A stretch of 64,000 bases of DNA, from positions 62,001 through 126,000 of the forward strand of contig JAUPSS010000004.1 in the NCBI GenBank assembly GCA_040285825.1. The letters are read 5' to 3'. Below are positions 1 to 9,603 of the stretch, piece after piece. Position 1 is the first letter of the stretch. Every line of letters starts with the position of its first letter. Below the pieces are notes generated by a model, which saw nothing but the letters and a program-made list of their open reading frames with translations, was not told where the DNA came from and searched no databases. The stretch comes from Eukaryota sp. TZLM1-RC (Eukaryota; Metamonada: BaSk clade). The position numbers and the translations under genes are program-made.

Positions 1-358
1 TAAAAACGAGAGGAACAATTTGGTTAATTAAATTTAATTCTTTTAAAATTGAATACTTTGCAATTTTATCAGAATAAGCTTTCGAAAAAGCATCACTCCA
101 ATTATTACCATAACCTCCAACTATGGTAACATCAAAAGCAATTTTAGTTGACGTTTGAAAGCCATCAACACGTAACTGCTTATTTAAACCGAATTTAAAT
201 TCCTTTTCAGATTCAAAATTATTTAATTCGTTAATAAAATTATTTACTTCGTCATGTCTTTGTGTAACCATTCTTGAGACTTTTCTACAATGAAACGAGT
301 GATCTAAGCCAAGGTCTCCATAACCACACAAAGGAATATACGATTTACTGAGGCTCAT
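1..358 (-). CDS. REL-type endonuclease fragment of a non-LTR retrotransposon, cut by window edge
   Basis: The N-terminal part of a repeated ORF reads in from a satellite ATG at 356-358 and continues past the start of the window. The visible part has the zinc-knuckle remnant (LCGYGDLGLDH...C) and the endonuclease core (LRVDGF..., DVTIVGGYG). It belongs to the same tandem family as the ORF at 5501-6025, which gives the complete length. Confidence 0.75.
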   Translation of the reverse strand, partial: MSLSKSYIPLCGYGDLGLDHSFHCRKVSRMVTQRHDEVNNFINELNNFESEKEFKFGLNKQLRVDGFQTSTKIAFDVTIVGGYGNNWSDAFSKAYSDKIAKYSILKELNLINQIVPLVF

Positions 359-856
359 ATAAAGTTCCTAGTTTCGTATATTGACCAATGGTTGTTTATT
401 ACAATCATTGGTCAAATCTTTAAAGTCCATTTTGGGACAATTAATATAACAATTGTGGTGTTAAAGTCCGTGCTATGGTCATTTGAGTAGTCATTGGTAT
501 GATTGGTTGAATGGTCATTGGTATGATTAGGTGAGTTGCATGTAGTCTTTATGTACTAGATGTGATCAACTTGTGATCAAACTTTGTGTGAAATTGGGTG
601 TGAGTAATGTTGGCTATGTGTTACTTGGTCAATACAAACTCATGATTACATTTTCAATTGATTTTGTATAAATTTGAATTAATTGAGTTATTAATTTTTA
701 AACATTAAATTGTAAAAATAGTAAAAAAATCAAAAAGTATACAGATGAATGTTGCAAACTAATAAGACCATTGCTGTAAGTGTAAGAGTATTGTTTTTGA
801 TACGATTTACTTTTATTGAAAATTAAAAAAAACTACTTGAACACTAAAAAAAATAC

Positions 857-1381
857 CTACCAACATTGACGATCTTCTCTTCTCTTTTGAAGAATATAAT
901 TAAAAGCACTGTGACATTTAAAGCTATTCTTCAAAATGATACAACTAATTTCATCTGCTACCTCATTCAATCCAAATTGGACAAACAGTATTTTTGTTTT
1001 AGTGTAAAAACCCCCATGAACACTAAAAACGAGAGGAACAATTTGGTGAATTAAATTTAATTCTTTTAAAATTGAATATTTTGCAATTTTATCAGAATAA
1101 GCTTTCGAAAAAGCATCACTCCAATTATTACCATAACCTCCAACTATGGTAAAATCAAAAGCAATTTTAGTTGACGTTTAAAAGCCATCAACACGTAACT
1201 GCCTATTTAAACCAAATTTAAATTCCTTTTCAGATTCAAAATTATTTAATTCGTTAATAAAATTATTTACTTCGTCATGTCTTTGTGTAACCATTCTTGA
1301 GACTTTTCTACATTGAAACAAGTGATCTAAGCCTAGGTCTCCATAACCACACAAAGGAATATACGATTTACTGAGGCTCAT
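857..1381 (-). pseudogene. REL endonuclease ORF of the array with a nonsense mutation
   Basis: Same 174-codon ORF as its neighbours, but the Gln codon in ...VDGFQTST is changed from CAA to TAA at 1175-1177, so only 67 codons remain open from the ATG. Its zinc-knuckle region reads HLFQC and its core NRQLRVDG, as in the long copies, not HSFHC/NKQLRVDG as in the other short copies. That suggests exchange of sequence between long and short units of the array. Confidence 0.85.
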
Positions 1382-1882
1382 ATAAAGTTCCTAGTTTCGT
1401 ATATTGACCAATGGTTGTTTATTACAATCATTGGTCAAATCTTTAAAGTCCATTTTGGGACAATTAATATAACAATTGTGGTGTTAAAGTCCGTGCTATG
1501 GTCATTTGAGTAGTCATTGGTATGATTGGTTGAATGGTCATTGGTATGATTAGGTGAGTTGCATGTAGTCTTTATGTACTAGATGTGATCAACTTGTGAT
1601 CAAACTTTGTGTGAAATTGGGTGTGAGTAATGTTGGCTATGTGTTACTTGGTCAATACAAACTCATGATTACATTTTCAATTGATTTTGTATAAATTTGA
1701 ATTAATTGAGTTTATTAATTTTTAAACATTAAATTGTAAAAATAGTAAAAAAATCAAAAAGTATACAGATGAATGTTGCAAACTAATAAGACCATTGCTG
1801 TAAGTGTAAGAGTATCGTTTTTGATACGATTTACTTTTATTGAAAATTAAAAAAAAACTACTTGAACACTAAAAAAAATTAC

Positions 1883-2920
1883 CTACCAACATTGACGATC
1901 TTCTCTTTTCTTTTGAAGAATATAATTAAAAGCACTGTGACATTTAAAGCTATTCTTCAAAATGATACAACTAATTTCATCTGCTACCTCATTCCATCCA
2001 AATTGGACAAACAGTATTTTTGTTTTAGTGTAAAAACCCCCATGAACACTAAAAACGAGGGGAACAATTTGGTGTATTAAATTTAAATCTTTTAAAATTG
2101 AATATTTTGCAATTTTATCAGAATAAGCTTTCGAAAAAGCATCACTCCAATTATTACCATAACCTCCAACTATGGTAAAAACAAAAGCAATTTTAGTTGA
2201 CGTTTGAAAGCCATCAACACGTAACTGCCTATTTAAACCAAATTTAAATTCCTTTTCAGATTCAAAATTATTTAATTCGTTAATAAAATTATTTACTTCG
2301 TCATGTCTTTGTGTAACCATTCTTGAGACTTTTCTACATTGAAACAAGTGATCTAAGCCTAGGTCTCCATAACCACACAAAGGACATATCACAAATTGTT
2401 CTCCTTGAAGCAATCTCAGATTTATTAGGTATTTAAAGCAATCATCTGAGAACGTGAAATTTTGAGAAATAGGCAAAACTTTCAAACAACAAGATGATTG
2501 ACTGCCACAATTTGAAATAAATTGTAGTCGTTCACATTCTGATAGTTTTTCTTTCAAACGACTCAATTTTTCCTTATAAAATAAATGAGTGATTTGACGT
2601 TGGCAAATTTTAATTCGTTTGTCCCAGATTGAGTCAAAACCAGCAAAAGAAGGTGATAAAGCTGATAGTAAAACCCTATACTGATCACTTGGAATTAAAT
2701 TTGTTAAATCAAGATCACGTACAGCCAAGTATACAGAAACTGAATAGCAAATATGTGCAACTTGGCCCAGATGGAGAAACCCTAATCCACCCAAAGAATG
2801 AGGCAAATAAATAAAATCTAAATTATTTGATTCTTCCAATCCTATTAAGTTGAAATAAGCAACAAATTCTGAAACCCAAAGATGAAAACCCATTCTGGTA
2901 TACGATTTACTGAGGCTCAT
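1883..2920 (-). CDS. Long REL endonuclease ORF (345 aa) of a 5'-truncated non-LTR retrotransposon
   Basis: The first seven residues (MSLSKSY) are encoded by satellite DNA and the rest by the insert 1836-2899. Residues of roughly 20-70 contain the LGGLGF motif typical of the region after the RT of R2-like elements. Around residue 180 is a complete CCHC knuckle (CPLCGYGDLGLDHLFQC). It is followed by the restriction-like endonuclease core: LRVDGF, then a VTIVGGYG strand, then a lysine-rich KAYSDKIAKYS segment. The usual Asp before VTIV is Val here (FVFTIV; FDVTIV in the other copies), so a presumed active-site acid is changed. In R2-type elements this domain nicks the target DNA for target-primed reverse transcription. 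No RT domain is present in this truncated copy. Confidence 0.8.
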   Translation of the reverse strand: MSLSKSYTRMGFHLWVSEFVAYFNLIGLEESNNLDFIYLPHSLGGLGFLHLGQVAHICYSVSVYLAVRDLDLTNLIPSDQYRVLLSALSPSFAGFDSIWDKRIKICQRQITHLFYKEKLSRLKEKLSECERLQFISNCGSQSSCCLKVLPISQNFTFSDDCFKYLINLRLLQGEQFVICPLCGYGDLGLDHLFQCRKVSRMVTQRHDEVNNFINELNNFESEKEFKFGLNRQLRVDGFQTSTKIAFVFTIVGGYGNNWSDAFSKAYSDKIAKYSILKDLNLIHQIVPLVFSVHGGFYTKTKILFVQFGWNEVADEISCIILKNSFKCHSAFNYILQKKREDRQCW

Positions 2921-3244
2921 ATAAAGTTCCTAGTTTCGTATATTGACCAATGGTTGTTTATTACAATCATTGGTCAAATCTTTAAAGTCCATTTTGGGAC
3001 AATTAATATAACAATTGTGGTGTTAAAGTCCGTGCTATGGTCATTTGATTAGTCATTGGCATGATTGGTTGAATGGTCATTGGTATGATTAGGTGAGTTG
3101 CATGTAGTCTTTATGTACTAGATGTGATCAACTTGTGATCAAACTTTGTGTGAAATTGTGTGTGAGTAATGTTGGCTATGTGTTACCTGATCAGTACAAA
3201 CTCATGATTACATTTTCAATTGATTTTGTATATATTTGAATTAA

Positions 3245-4372
3245 TTGAGTTTATTAATTTTAAACGTTAAATATTTAGCAGAGTATTTATGCAAAAGTGC
3301 TTTTATTGGTGGTATGAAAAATTTTCTTTTTGAATGGAAACTTCGTTTTGATCATATTCCTTTGAATGAATCACATCCTTTATTAATTTCTCTTGACAAA
3401 ATGGTGCAAGAACTACCTGTTGATGTTTGGAATAGGAGTTTTCCTTCAAGTTTGCCTACTGTGCCTTCGAGATCTTTCACCAATCTTCATCTTGCTGTTG
3501 TGAAATTACAGAAGTCTGTTCTTATTGGTTTTGAAGACCAGGATTTTTCTAAACGACTTAGTGTGACTAAGATTAATAATCCCGTCTTTGCTGCCTTTTT
3601 ATCAGACATTCAGAACTGTACTAGTTTAATATCTCAGCAACCAAGGCCATTTGGTCTTCACTTAACAAATGAAGCTTGGAAACAAAACATGCGGTTGAGA
3701 TTAGGGATGTATCCAAGTGGTCTTTTGGACAATTCTTATTGTATTTGTAACAAAAAACCTACTGCCAATTTTCGTCATATTGTGAGCTGTAAGAAATTTC
3801 TCCAATATAGGTCAGTTCTTCATAATGCCGTTCGTGATGTGACATATGAGATGTTCAAGTGTTACAATTTTAGTTGCAAAGTAGAACCTTTGTTGAAGCA
3901 TTATAGTGATGATAATCTTTTTAATTCACGTCGAGGTGATTTAATTGCTCCTTTTGTGGATTCCTCTCAAGTTGTTGTTGATTTCACTACAGTTGATCCC
4001 TTTGCTTTGGTTTATCGCGATGATGTTTTACTTAGTAATAATGGTCATTTGAACAAGGCTGAAGATCGTAAGAGAGATAAATATACTGAGATATTAAATG
4101 ATTTAAATAAGAACCTTTATTCGAAGTTTTCGTTTGTTCCTTTTGCCTTTTCGATTTTTGGCAACATTGGACAATCCGCCTTGAATTTCATCAATGATTT
4201 TGGTAATTTATGTCGTTCAAGTGGTAAGAATTTTGCAGAGAATTTATGGAAAAATCGTATCATTTTCGCTTTGTACAGAAGTGTTCCCAAGTACTTGAGT
4301 TTAATGATGTCTAAACTTTATAAGGATTCATCAAGAGTTGGCGTGGAGAATTTAGTTTCTTATGTGTTTTAG
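3245..4372 (+). CDS. Post-RT region, zinc knuckle, REL endonuclease and C-terminal domain of a truncated non-LTR element
   Basis: A 375-codon open frame whose first codons lie in satellite DNA (non-ATG start); retroelement coding begins near 3273. Order of parts: a helical post-RT region with the family motif KSAFIGG; a CCHC-type knuckle (CICNKKPTANFRHIVSC); the motif HNAVRD; an EPLL helix; the REL core with RRGDL and VVVDFTTVD; and a KRDKY segment. A C-terminal module follows (VPFAFSIFGNIG ... KNRIIFALYR). The RT is missing. The frame is intact to its TAG stop, which points to a relatively recent insertion. A complete element would also encode RT, so this copy should be immobile. Confidence 0.82.
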   Translation: MSLLILNVKYLAEYLCKSAFIGGMKNFLFEWKLRFDHIPLNESHPLLISLDKMVQELPVDVWNRSFPSSLPTVPSRSFTNLHLAVVKLQKSVLIGFEDQDFSKRLSVTKINNPVFAAFLSDIQNCTSLISQQPRPFGLHLTNEAWKQNMRLRLGMYPSGLLDNSYCICNKKPTANFRHIVSCKKFLQYRSVLHNAVRDVTYEMFKCYNFSCKVEPLLKHYSDDNLFNSRRGDLIAPFVDSSQVVVDFTTVDPFALVYRDDVLLSNNGHLNKAEDRKRDKYTEILNDLNKNLYSKFSFVPFAFSIFGNIGQSALNFINDFGNLCRSSGKNFAENLWKNRIIFALYRSVPKYLSLMMSKLYKDSSRVGVENLVSYVF

Positions 4373-4426
4373 TTTTTTTATTTGATTCTTCGTGGAAAAT
4401 GATGAAATAATAATTAAACGTTAAAT
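3260..4426 (+). mobile_element. Second REL non-LTR family inserted in the satellite, 13-bp TSD
   Basis: The satellite is interrupted at TTAAACGTTAAAT, which is present on both sides (3260-3272 and 4414-4426). The satellite sequence then resumes in register (TGTAAAAATAG). The insert lies in the opposite orientation to the array elements, and its protein is clearly a different REL family. It is truncated at its 5' side. Confidence 0.85.
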
Positions 4427-4526
4427 TGTAAAAATAGTAAAAAATCAAAAAGTATACAATTGAATGTTGCAAACTAATAAAACAATTGTTGTAAGTGTAA
4501 GAGTATCGTTTTTGATACGATTTACT

Positions 4527-4991
4527 GAGGCTCATATGAAGTTCCTAGTTTCGTATATTGACCAATGGTTGTTTATTACAATCATTGGTCAAATCTTTAA
4601 AGTCCATTTTGGGACAATTAATATAACAATTGTGGTGTTAAAGTGACGTGCTATGATCATTTGAGTAGTCATTGGTATGATTGGTTGAATGGTCATTGGT
4701 ATGATTTGGTGAGTTGCATGTAGTCTTTATGTACTAGATGTGATCAAATTGTGATCGAACTTTGTGTGAAATTGTGTGTGAATAATGTTGGCTATGTGTT
4801 ACTTGATCAGTACAAACTCGTGATTACATTTTCAATTGATTTTGTATATATTTGAATTAATTGAGTTTATTAATTTTTAAACAATAAATTGTAAAAATAG
4901 TAAAAAAAATCAAAAAGTATACAGATGAATGTTGCAAACTAATGAAACCATTGTTGTAAGTGTAAGAGTATCGTTTTTGATACGATTTACT
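4527..4991. repeat. Uninterrupted satellite monomer (empty target site)
   Basis: A 465-bp monomer running from one intact target site (ATACGATTTACT at 4515-4526) to the next (4980-4991), with no retroelement between. It serves as the empty-site reference for the filled units. It contains several TCATTGGTATGATT-like motifs and no convincing ORF. Confidence 0.9.
4558..4592. other. Hairpin-forming inverted repeat present in every satellite monomer
   Basis: Arms TTGACCAATG (4558-4567) and CATTGGTCAA (4583-4592) are perfectly complementary. The stem extends inward to 15 pairs with one G-T pair, leaving the 5-nt loop TTATT. The same sequence occurs in each monomer about 30 bp from the retroelement insertion site. 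Function unknown. Confidence 0.75.
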
Positions 4992-5453
4992 GAGGCTCAT
5001 ATGAAGTTCCTAGTTTCGTATATTGACCAATGGTTGTTTATTACAATCATTGGTCAAATCTTTAAAGTCCATTTTGGGACAATTAATATAACAATTGTGG
5101 TGTTAAAGTGACGTGCTATGATCATTTGAGTAGTCATTGGTATGATTGGTTGAATGGTCATTGGTATGATTTGGTGAGTTGCATGTAGTCTTTATGTACT
5201 AGATGTGATCAAATTGTGATCAAACTTTGTGTGAAATTGGGTGTGAATAATGTTGGCTATGTGTTACTTGATCAGTACAAACTCATGATTACATTTTCAA
5301 TTGATTATATATATTTGAATTAATTGAGTTTATTAATTTTTAAACAATAAATTGTAAAAATAGTAAAAAAATCAAAAAGTATACAGATGAATGTTGCAAA
5401 CTAATAAAACCATTGCTGTAAGTGTAAGAGTATCGTTTTTGATACGATTTACT
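4992..5453. repeat. Second uninterrupted satellite monomer
   Basis: A 462-bp monomer directly following the previous one and nearly identical to it. It ends at the target site 5442-5453, after which the next retroelement insert begins at 5454. Confidence 0.88.
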
Positions 5454-5500
5454 TTTATTGAAAATTAAGAAGAAACTACTTGAATACTGAAAAAAACTAC

Positions 5501-6025
5501 CTACCAACATTGACGATCTTCTCTTTTCTTTTGAAGTATATAATTAAAAGCACTGTGGCATTTAAAGCTACTCTTCAAAATGATACAACTAATTTCATCT
5601 GCTACCTCATTCCATCCAAATTGGTCAAACAGTATTTTTGTTTTAGTGTAAAAACCCCCATGAACACTAAAAACGAGAGGAACAATTTGGTTAATTAAAT
5701 TTAATTCTTTTAAAATTGAATACTTTGCAATTTTATCAGAATAAGCTTTCGAAAAAGCATCACTCCAATTATTACCATAACCTCCAACTATGGTAACATC
5801 AAAAGCAATTTTAGTTGACGTTTGAAAGCCATCAACACGTAACTGCTTATTTAAACCGAATTTAAATTCCTTTTCAGATTCAAAATTATTTAATTCGTTA
5901 ATAAAATTATTTACTTCGTCATGTCTTTGTGTAACCATTCTTGAGACTTTTCTACAATGAAACGAGTGATCTAAGCCAAGGTCTCCATAACCACACAAAG
6001 GAATATACGATTTACTGAGGCTCAT
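5501..6025 (-). CDS. Short REL endonuclease ORF (174 aa), array copy
   Basis: Starts MSLSKSY in satellite sequence and enters the 551-bp insert 5454-6004 in frame. The truncation point removes the first cysteine of the knuckle (IPLC instead of CPLC). The other CCHC ligands and the whole endonuclease core (LRVDGF, FDVTIVGGYG, SDKIAKYS) are kept. The C-terminal part (VFSVHGGF ... LQKKREDRQCW) ends at a TAG. Flanking TSD copies are at 5442-5453 and 6005-6016. This would be a stand-alone endonuclease-domain protein if expressed; no promoter can be identified. Confidence 0.78.
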   Translation of the reverse strand: MSLSKSYIPLCGYGDLGLDHSFHCRKVSRMVTQRHDEVNNFINELNNFESEKEFKFGLNKQLRVDGFQTSTKIAFDVTIVGGYGNNWSDAFSKAYSDKIAKYSILKELNLINQIVPLVFSVHGGFYTKTKILFDQFGWNEVADEISCIILKSSFKCHSAFNYILQKKREDRQCW

Positions 6026-6527
6026 ATAAAGTTCCTAGTTTCGTATATTGACCAATGGTTGTTTATTACAATCATTGGTCAAATCTTTAAAGTCCATTTT
6101 GGGACAATTAATATAACAATTGTGGTGTTAAAGTCCGTGCTATGGTCATTTGATTAGTCATTGGCATGATTGGTTGAATGGTCATTGGTATGATTAGGTG
6201 AGTTGCATGTAGTCTTTATGTACTAGATGTGATCAACTTGTGATCAAACTTTGTGTGAAATTGGGTGTGAGTAATGTTGGCTATGTGTTACTTGGTCAAT
6301 ACAAACTCATGATTACATTTTCAATTGATTTTGTATAAATTAGGAATTAATTGAGTTATTAATTTTTAAACATTAAATTGTAAAAATAGTAAAAAAATCA
6401 AAAAGTATACAGATGAATGTTGCAAACTAATAAGACCATTGCTGTAAGTGTAAGAGTATTGTTTTTGATACGATTTACTTTTATTGAAAATTAAGAAGAA
6501 ACTACTTGAATACTGAAAAAAAACTAC

Positions 6528-7052
6528 CTACCAACATTGACGATCTTCTCTTTTCTTTTGAAGTATATAATTAAAAGCACTGTGGCATTTAAAGCTACTC
6601 TTCAAAATGATACAACTAATTTCATCTGCTACCTCATTCCATCCAAATTGGTCAAACAGTATTTTTGTTTTAGTGTAAAAACCCCCATGAACACTAAAAA
6701 CGAGAGGAACAATTTGGTTAATTAAATTTAATTCTTTTAAAATTGAATACTTTGCAATTTTATCAGAATTAGCTTTCGAAAAAGCATCACTCCAATTATT
6801 ACCATAACCTCCAACTATGGTAACATCAAAAGCAATTTTAGTTGACGTTTGAAAGCCATCAACACGTAACTGCTTATTTAAACCGAATTTAAATTCCTTT
6901 TCAGATTCAAAATTATTGAATTCGTTAATAAAATTATTTACTTCGTCATGTCTTTGTGTAACCATTCTTGAGACTTTTCTACAATGAAACGAGTGATCTA
7001 AGCCAAGGTCTCCATAACCACACAAAGGAATATACGATTTACTGAGGCTCAT
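6528..7052 (-). CDS. Short REL endonuclease ORF (174 aa), array copy
   Basis: Intact copy in insert 6480-7031. Relative to the previous copy it differs by a few substitutions (NEFNNF for NELNNF; KANSDK for KAYSDK). The latter change lies in the lysine-rich segment of the endonuclease core. Confidence 0.78.
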   Translation of the reverse strand: MSLSKSYIPLCGYGDLGLDHSFHCRKVSRMVTQRHDEVNNFINEFNNFESEKEFKFGLNKQLRVDGFQTSTKIAFDVTIVGGYGNNWSDAFSKANSDKIAKYSILKELNLINQIVPLVFSVHGGFYTKTKILFDQFGWNEVADEISCIILKSSFKCHSAFNYILQKKREDRQCW

Positions 7053-7552
7053 ATAAAGTTCCTAGTTTCGTATATTGACCAATGGTTGTTTATTACAATC
7101 ATTGGTCAAATCTTTAAAGTCCATTTTGGGACAATTAATATAACAATTGTGGTGTTAAAGTCCGTGCTATGGTCATTTGATTAGTCATTGGCATGATTGG
7201 TTGAATGGTCATTGGTATGATCAGGTGAGTTGCATGTAGTCTTTATGTACTAGATGTGATCAACTTGTGATCAAACTTTGTGTGAAATTGGGTGTGAGTA
7301 ATGTTGGCTATGTGTTACTTGGTCAATACAAACTCATGATTACATTTTCAATTGATTTTTGTATAAATTTGAATTAATTGAGTTATTAATTTTTAAACAT
7401 TAAATTGTAAAAATAGTAAAAAAATCAAAAAGTATACAATTGAATGTTGCAAACTAATAAAACCATTGCTGTAAGTGTAAGAGTATCGTTTTTGATACGA
7501 TTTACTTTTATTGAAAATTAAGAAGAAACTACTTGAATACTAAAAAAACTAC

Positions 7553-8077
7553 CTACCAACATTGACGATCTTCTCTTTTCTTTTGAAGTATATAATTAAA
7601 AGCACTGTGGCATTTAAAGCTATTCTTCAAAATGATACAACTAATTTCATCTGCTACCTCATTCCATCCAAATTGGTCAAACAGTATTTTTGTTTTAGTG
7701 TAAAAACCCCCATGAACACTAAAAACGAGAGGAACAATTTGGTTAATTAAATTTAATTCTTTTAAAATTGAATACTTTGCAATTTTATCAGAATAAGCTT
7801 TCGAAAAAGCATCACTCCAATTATTACCATAACCTCCAACTATGGTAACATCAAAAGCAATTTTAGTTGACGTTTGAAAGCCATCAACACGTAACTGCTT
7901 ATTTAAACCGAATTTAAATTCCTTTTCAGATTCAAAATTATTGAATTCGTTAATAAAATTATTTACTTCGTCATGTCTTTGTGTAACCATTCTTGAGACT
8001 TTTCTACAATGAAACGAGTGATCTAAGCCAAGGTCTCCATAACCACACAAAGGAATATACGATTTACTGAGGCTCAT
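7553..8077 (-). CDS. Short REL endonuclease ORF (174 aa), array copy
   Basis: Intact copy in insert 7507-8056, with NEFNNF and the usual KAYSDK. The near identity between units suggests recent amplification or homogenisation of the array. Confidence 0.78.
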   Translation of the reverse strand: MSLSKSYIPLCGYGDLGLDHSFHCRKVSRMVTQRHDEVNNFINEFNNFESEKEFKFGLNKQLRVDGFQTSTKIAFDVTIVGGYGNNWSDAFSKAYSDKIAKYSILKELNLINQIVPLVFSVHGGFYTKTKILFDQFGWNEVADEISCIILKNSFKCHSAFNYILQKKREDRQCW

Positions 8078-8577
8078 ATAAAGTTCCTAGTTTCGTATAT
8101 TGACCAATGGTTGTTTATTACAATCATTGGTCAAATCTTTAAAGTCCATTTTGGGACAATTAATATAACAATTGTGGTGTTAAAGTCCGTGCTATGGTCA
8201 TTTGATTAGTCATTGGCATGATTGGTTGAATGGTCATTGGTATGATCAGGTGAGTTGCATGTAGTCTTTATGTACTAGATGTGATCAACTTGTGATCAAA
8301 CTTTGTGTGAAATTGGGTGTGAGTAATGTTGGCTATGTGTTACTTGGTCAATACAAACTCATGATTACATTTTCAATTGATTTTGTATAAATTTGAATTA
8401 ATTGAGTTATTAATTTTTAAACATTAAATTGTAAAAATAGTAAAAAAATCAAAAAGTATACAGATGAATGTTGCAAACTAATAAGACCATTGCTGTAAGT
8501 GTAAGAGTATCGTTTTTGATACGATTTACTTTTATTGAAAATTAAGAAGAAACTACTTGAATACTAAAAAAAACTAC

Positions 8578-9102
8578 CTACCAACATTGACGATCTTCTC
8601 TTTTCTTTTGAAGTATATAATTAAAAGCACTGTGGCATTTAAAGCTACTCTTCAAAATGATACAACTAATTTCATCTGCTACCTCATTCCATCCAAATTG
8701 GTCAAACAGTATTTTTGTTTTAGTGTAAAAACCCCCATGAACACTAAAAACGAGAGGAACAATTTGGTTAATTAAATTTAATTCTTTTAAAATTGAATAC
8801 TTTGCAATTTTATCAGAATAAGCTTTCGAAAAAGCATCACTCCAATTATTACCATAACCTCCAACTATGGTAACATCAAAAGCAATTTTAGTTGACGTTT
8901 GAAAGCCATCAACACGTAACTGCTTATTTAAACCGAATTTAAATTCCTTTTCAGATTCAAAATTATTTAATTCGTTAATAAAATTATTTACTTCGTCATG
9001 TCTTTGTGTAACCATTCTTGAGACTTTTCTACAATGAAACGAGTGATCTAAACCAAGGTCTCCATAACCACACAAAGGAATATACGATTTACTGAGGCTC
9101 AT
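8578..9102 (-). CDS. Short REL endonuclease ORF (174 aa), array copy
   Basis: Intact copy in insert 8531-9081. Its protein is identical or nearly identical to that of the 5501-6025 copy. The flanking 12-bp duplications are at 8519-8530 and 9082-9093. Confidence 0.78.
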   Translation of the reverse strand: MSLSKSYIPLCGYGDLGLDHSFHCRKVSRMVTQRHDEVNNFINELNNFESEKEFKFGLNKQLRVDGFQTSTKIAFDVTIVGGYGNNWSDAFSKAYSDKIAKYSILKELNLINQIVPLVFSVHGGFYTKTKILFDQFGWNEVADEISCIILKSSFKCHSAFNYILQKKREDRQCW

Positions 9103-9603
9103 ATAAAGTTCCTAGTTTCGTATATTGACCAATGGTTGTTTATTACAATCATTGGTCAAATCTTTAAAGTCCATTTTGGGACAATTAATATAACAATTGT
9201 GGTGTTAAAGTCCGTGCTATGGTCATTTGATTAGTCATTGGCATGATTGGTTGAATGGTCATTGGTATGATTAGGTGAGTTGCATGTAGTCTTTATGTAC
9301 TAGATGTGATCAACTTGTGATCAAACTTTGTGTGAAATTGGGTGTGAGTAATGTTGGCTATGTGTTACTTGGTCAATACAAACTCATGATTACATTTTCA
9401 ATTGATTTTGTATAAATTTGAATTAATTGAGTTATTAATTTTTAAACATAAAATTGTAAAAATAGTAAAAAAATCAAAAAGTATACAGATGAATGTTGCA
9501 AACTAATAAGACCATTGCTGTAAGTGTAAGAGTATCGTTTTTGATACGATTTACTTTTATTGAAAATTAAGAAGAAACTACTTGAATACTGAAAAAAAAC
9601 TAC

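Noticed and set aside
1862-2080. Plus-strand 60-72-codon ORFs repeated through the first array
   Set aside because: They lie exactly antisense to the REL C-terminus and have no features of their own.
4464-5111. 60-codon plus-strand ORFs in the empty satellite monomers
   Set aside because: They are present only because the monomer is uninterrupted, have no conserved features, and are disrupted in all filled units.
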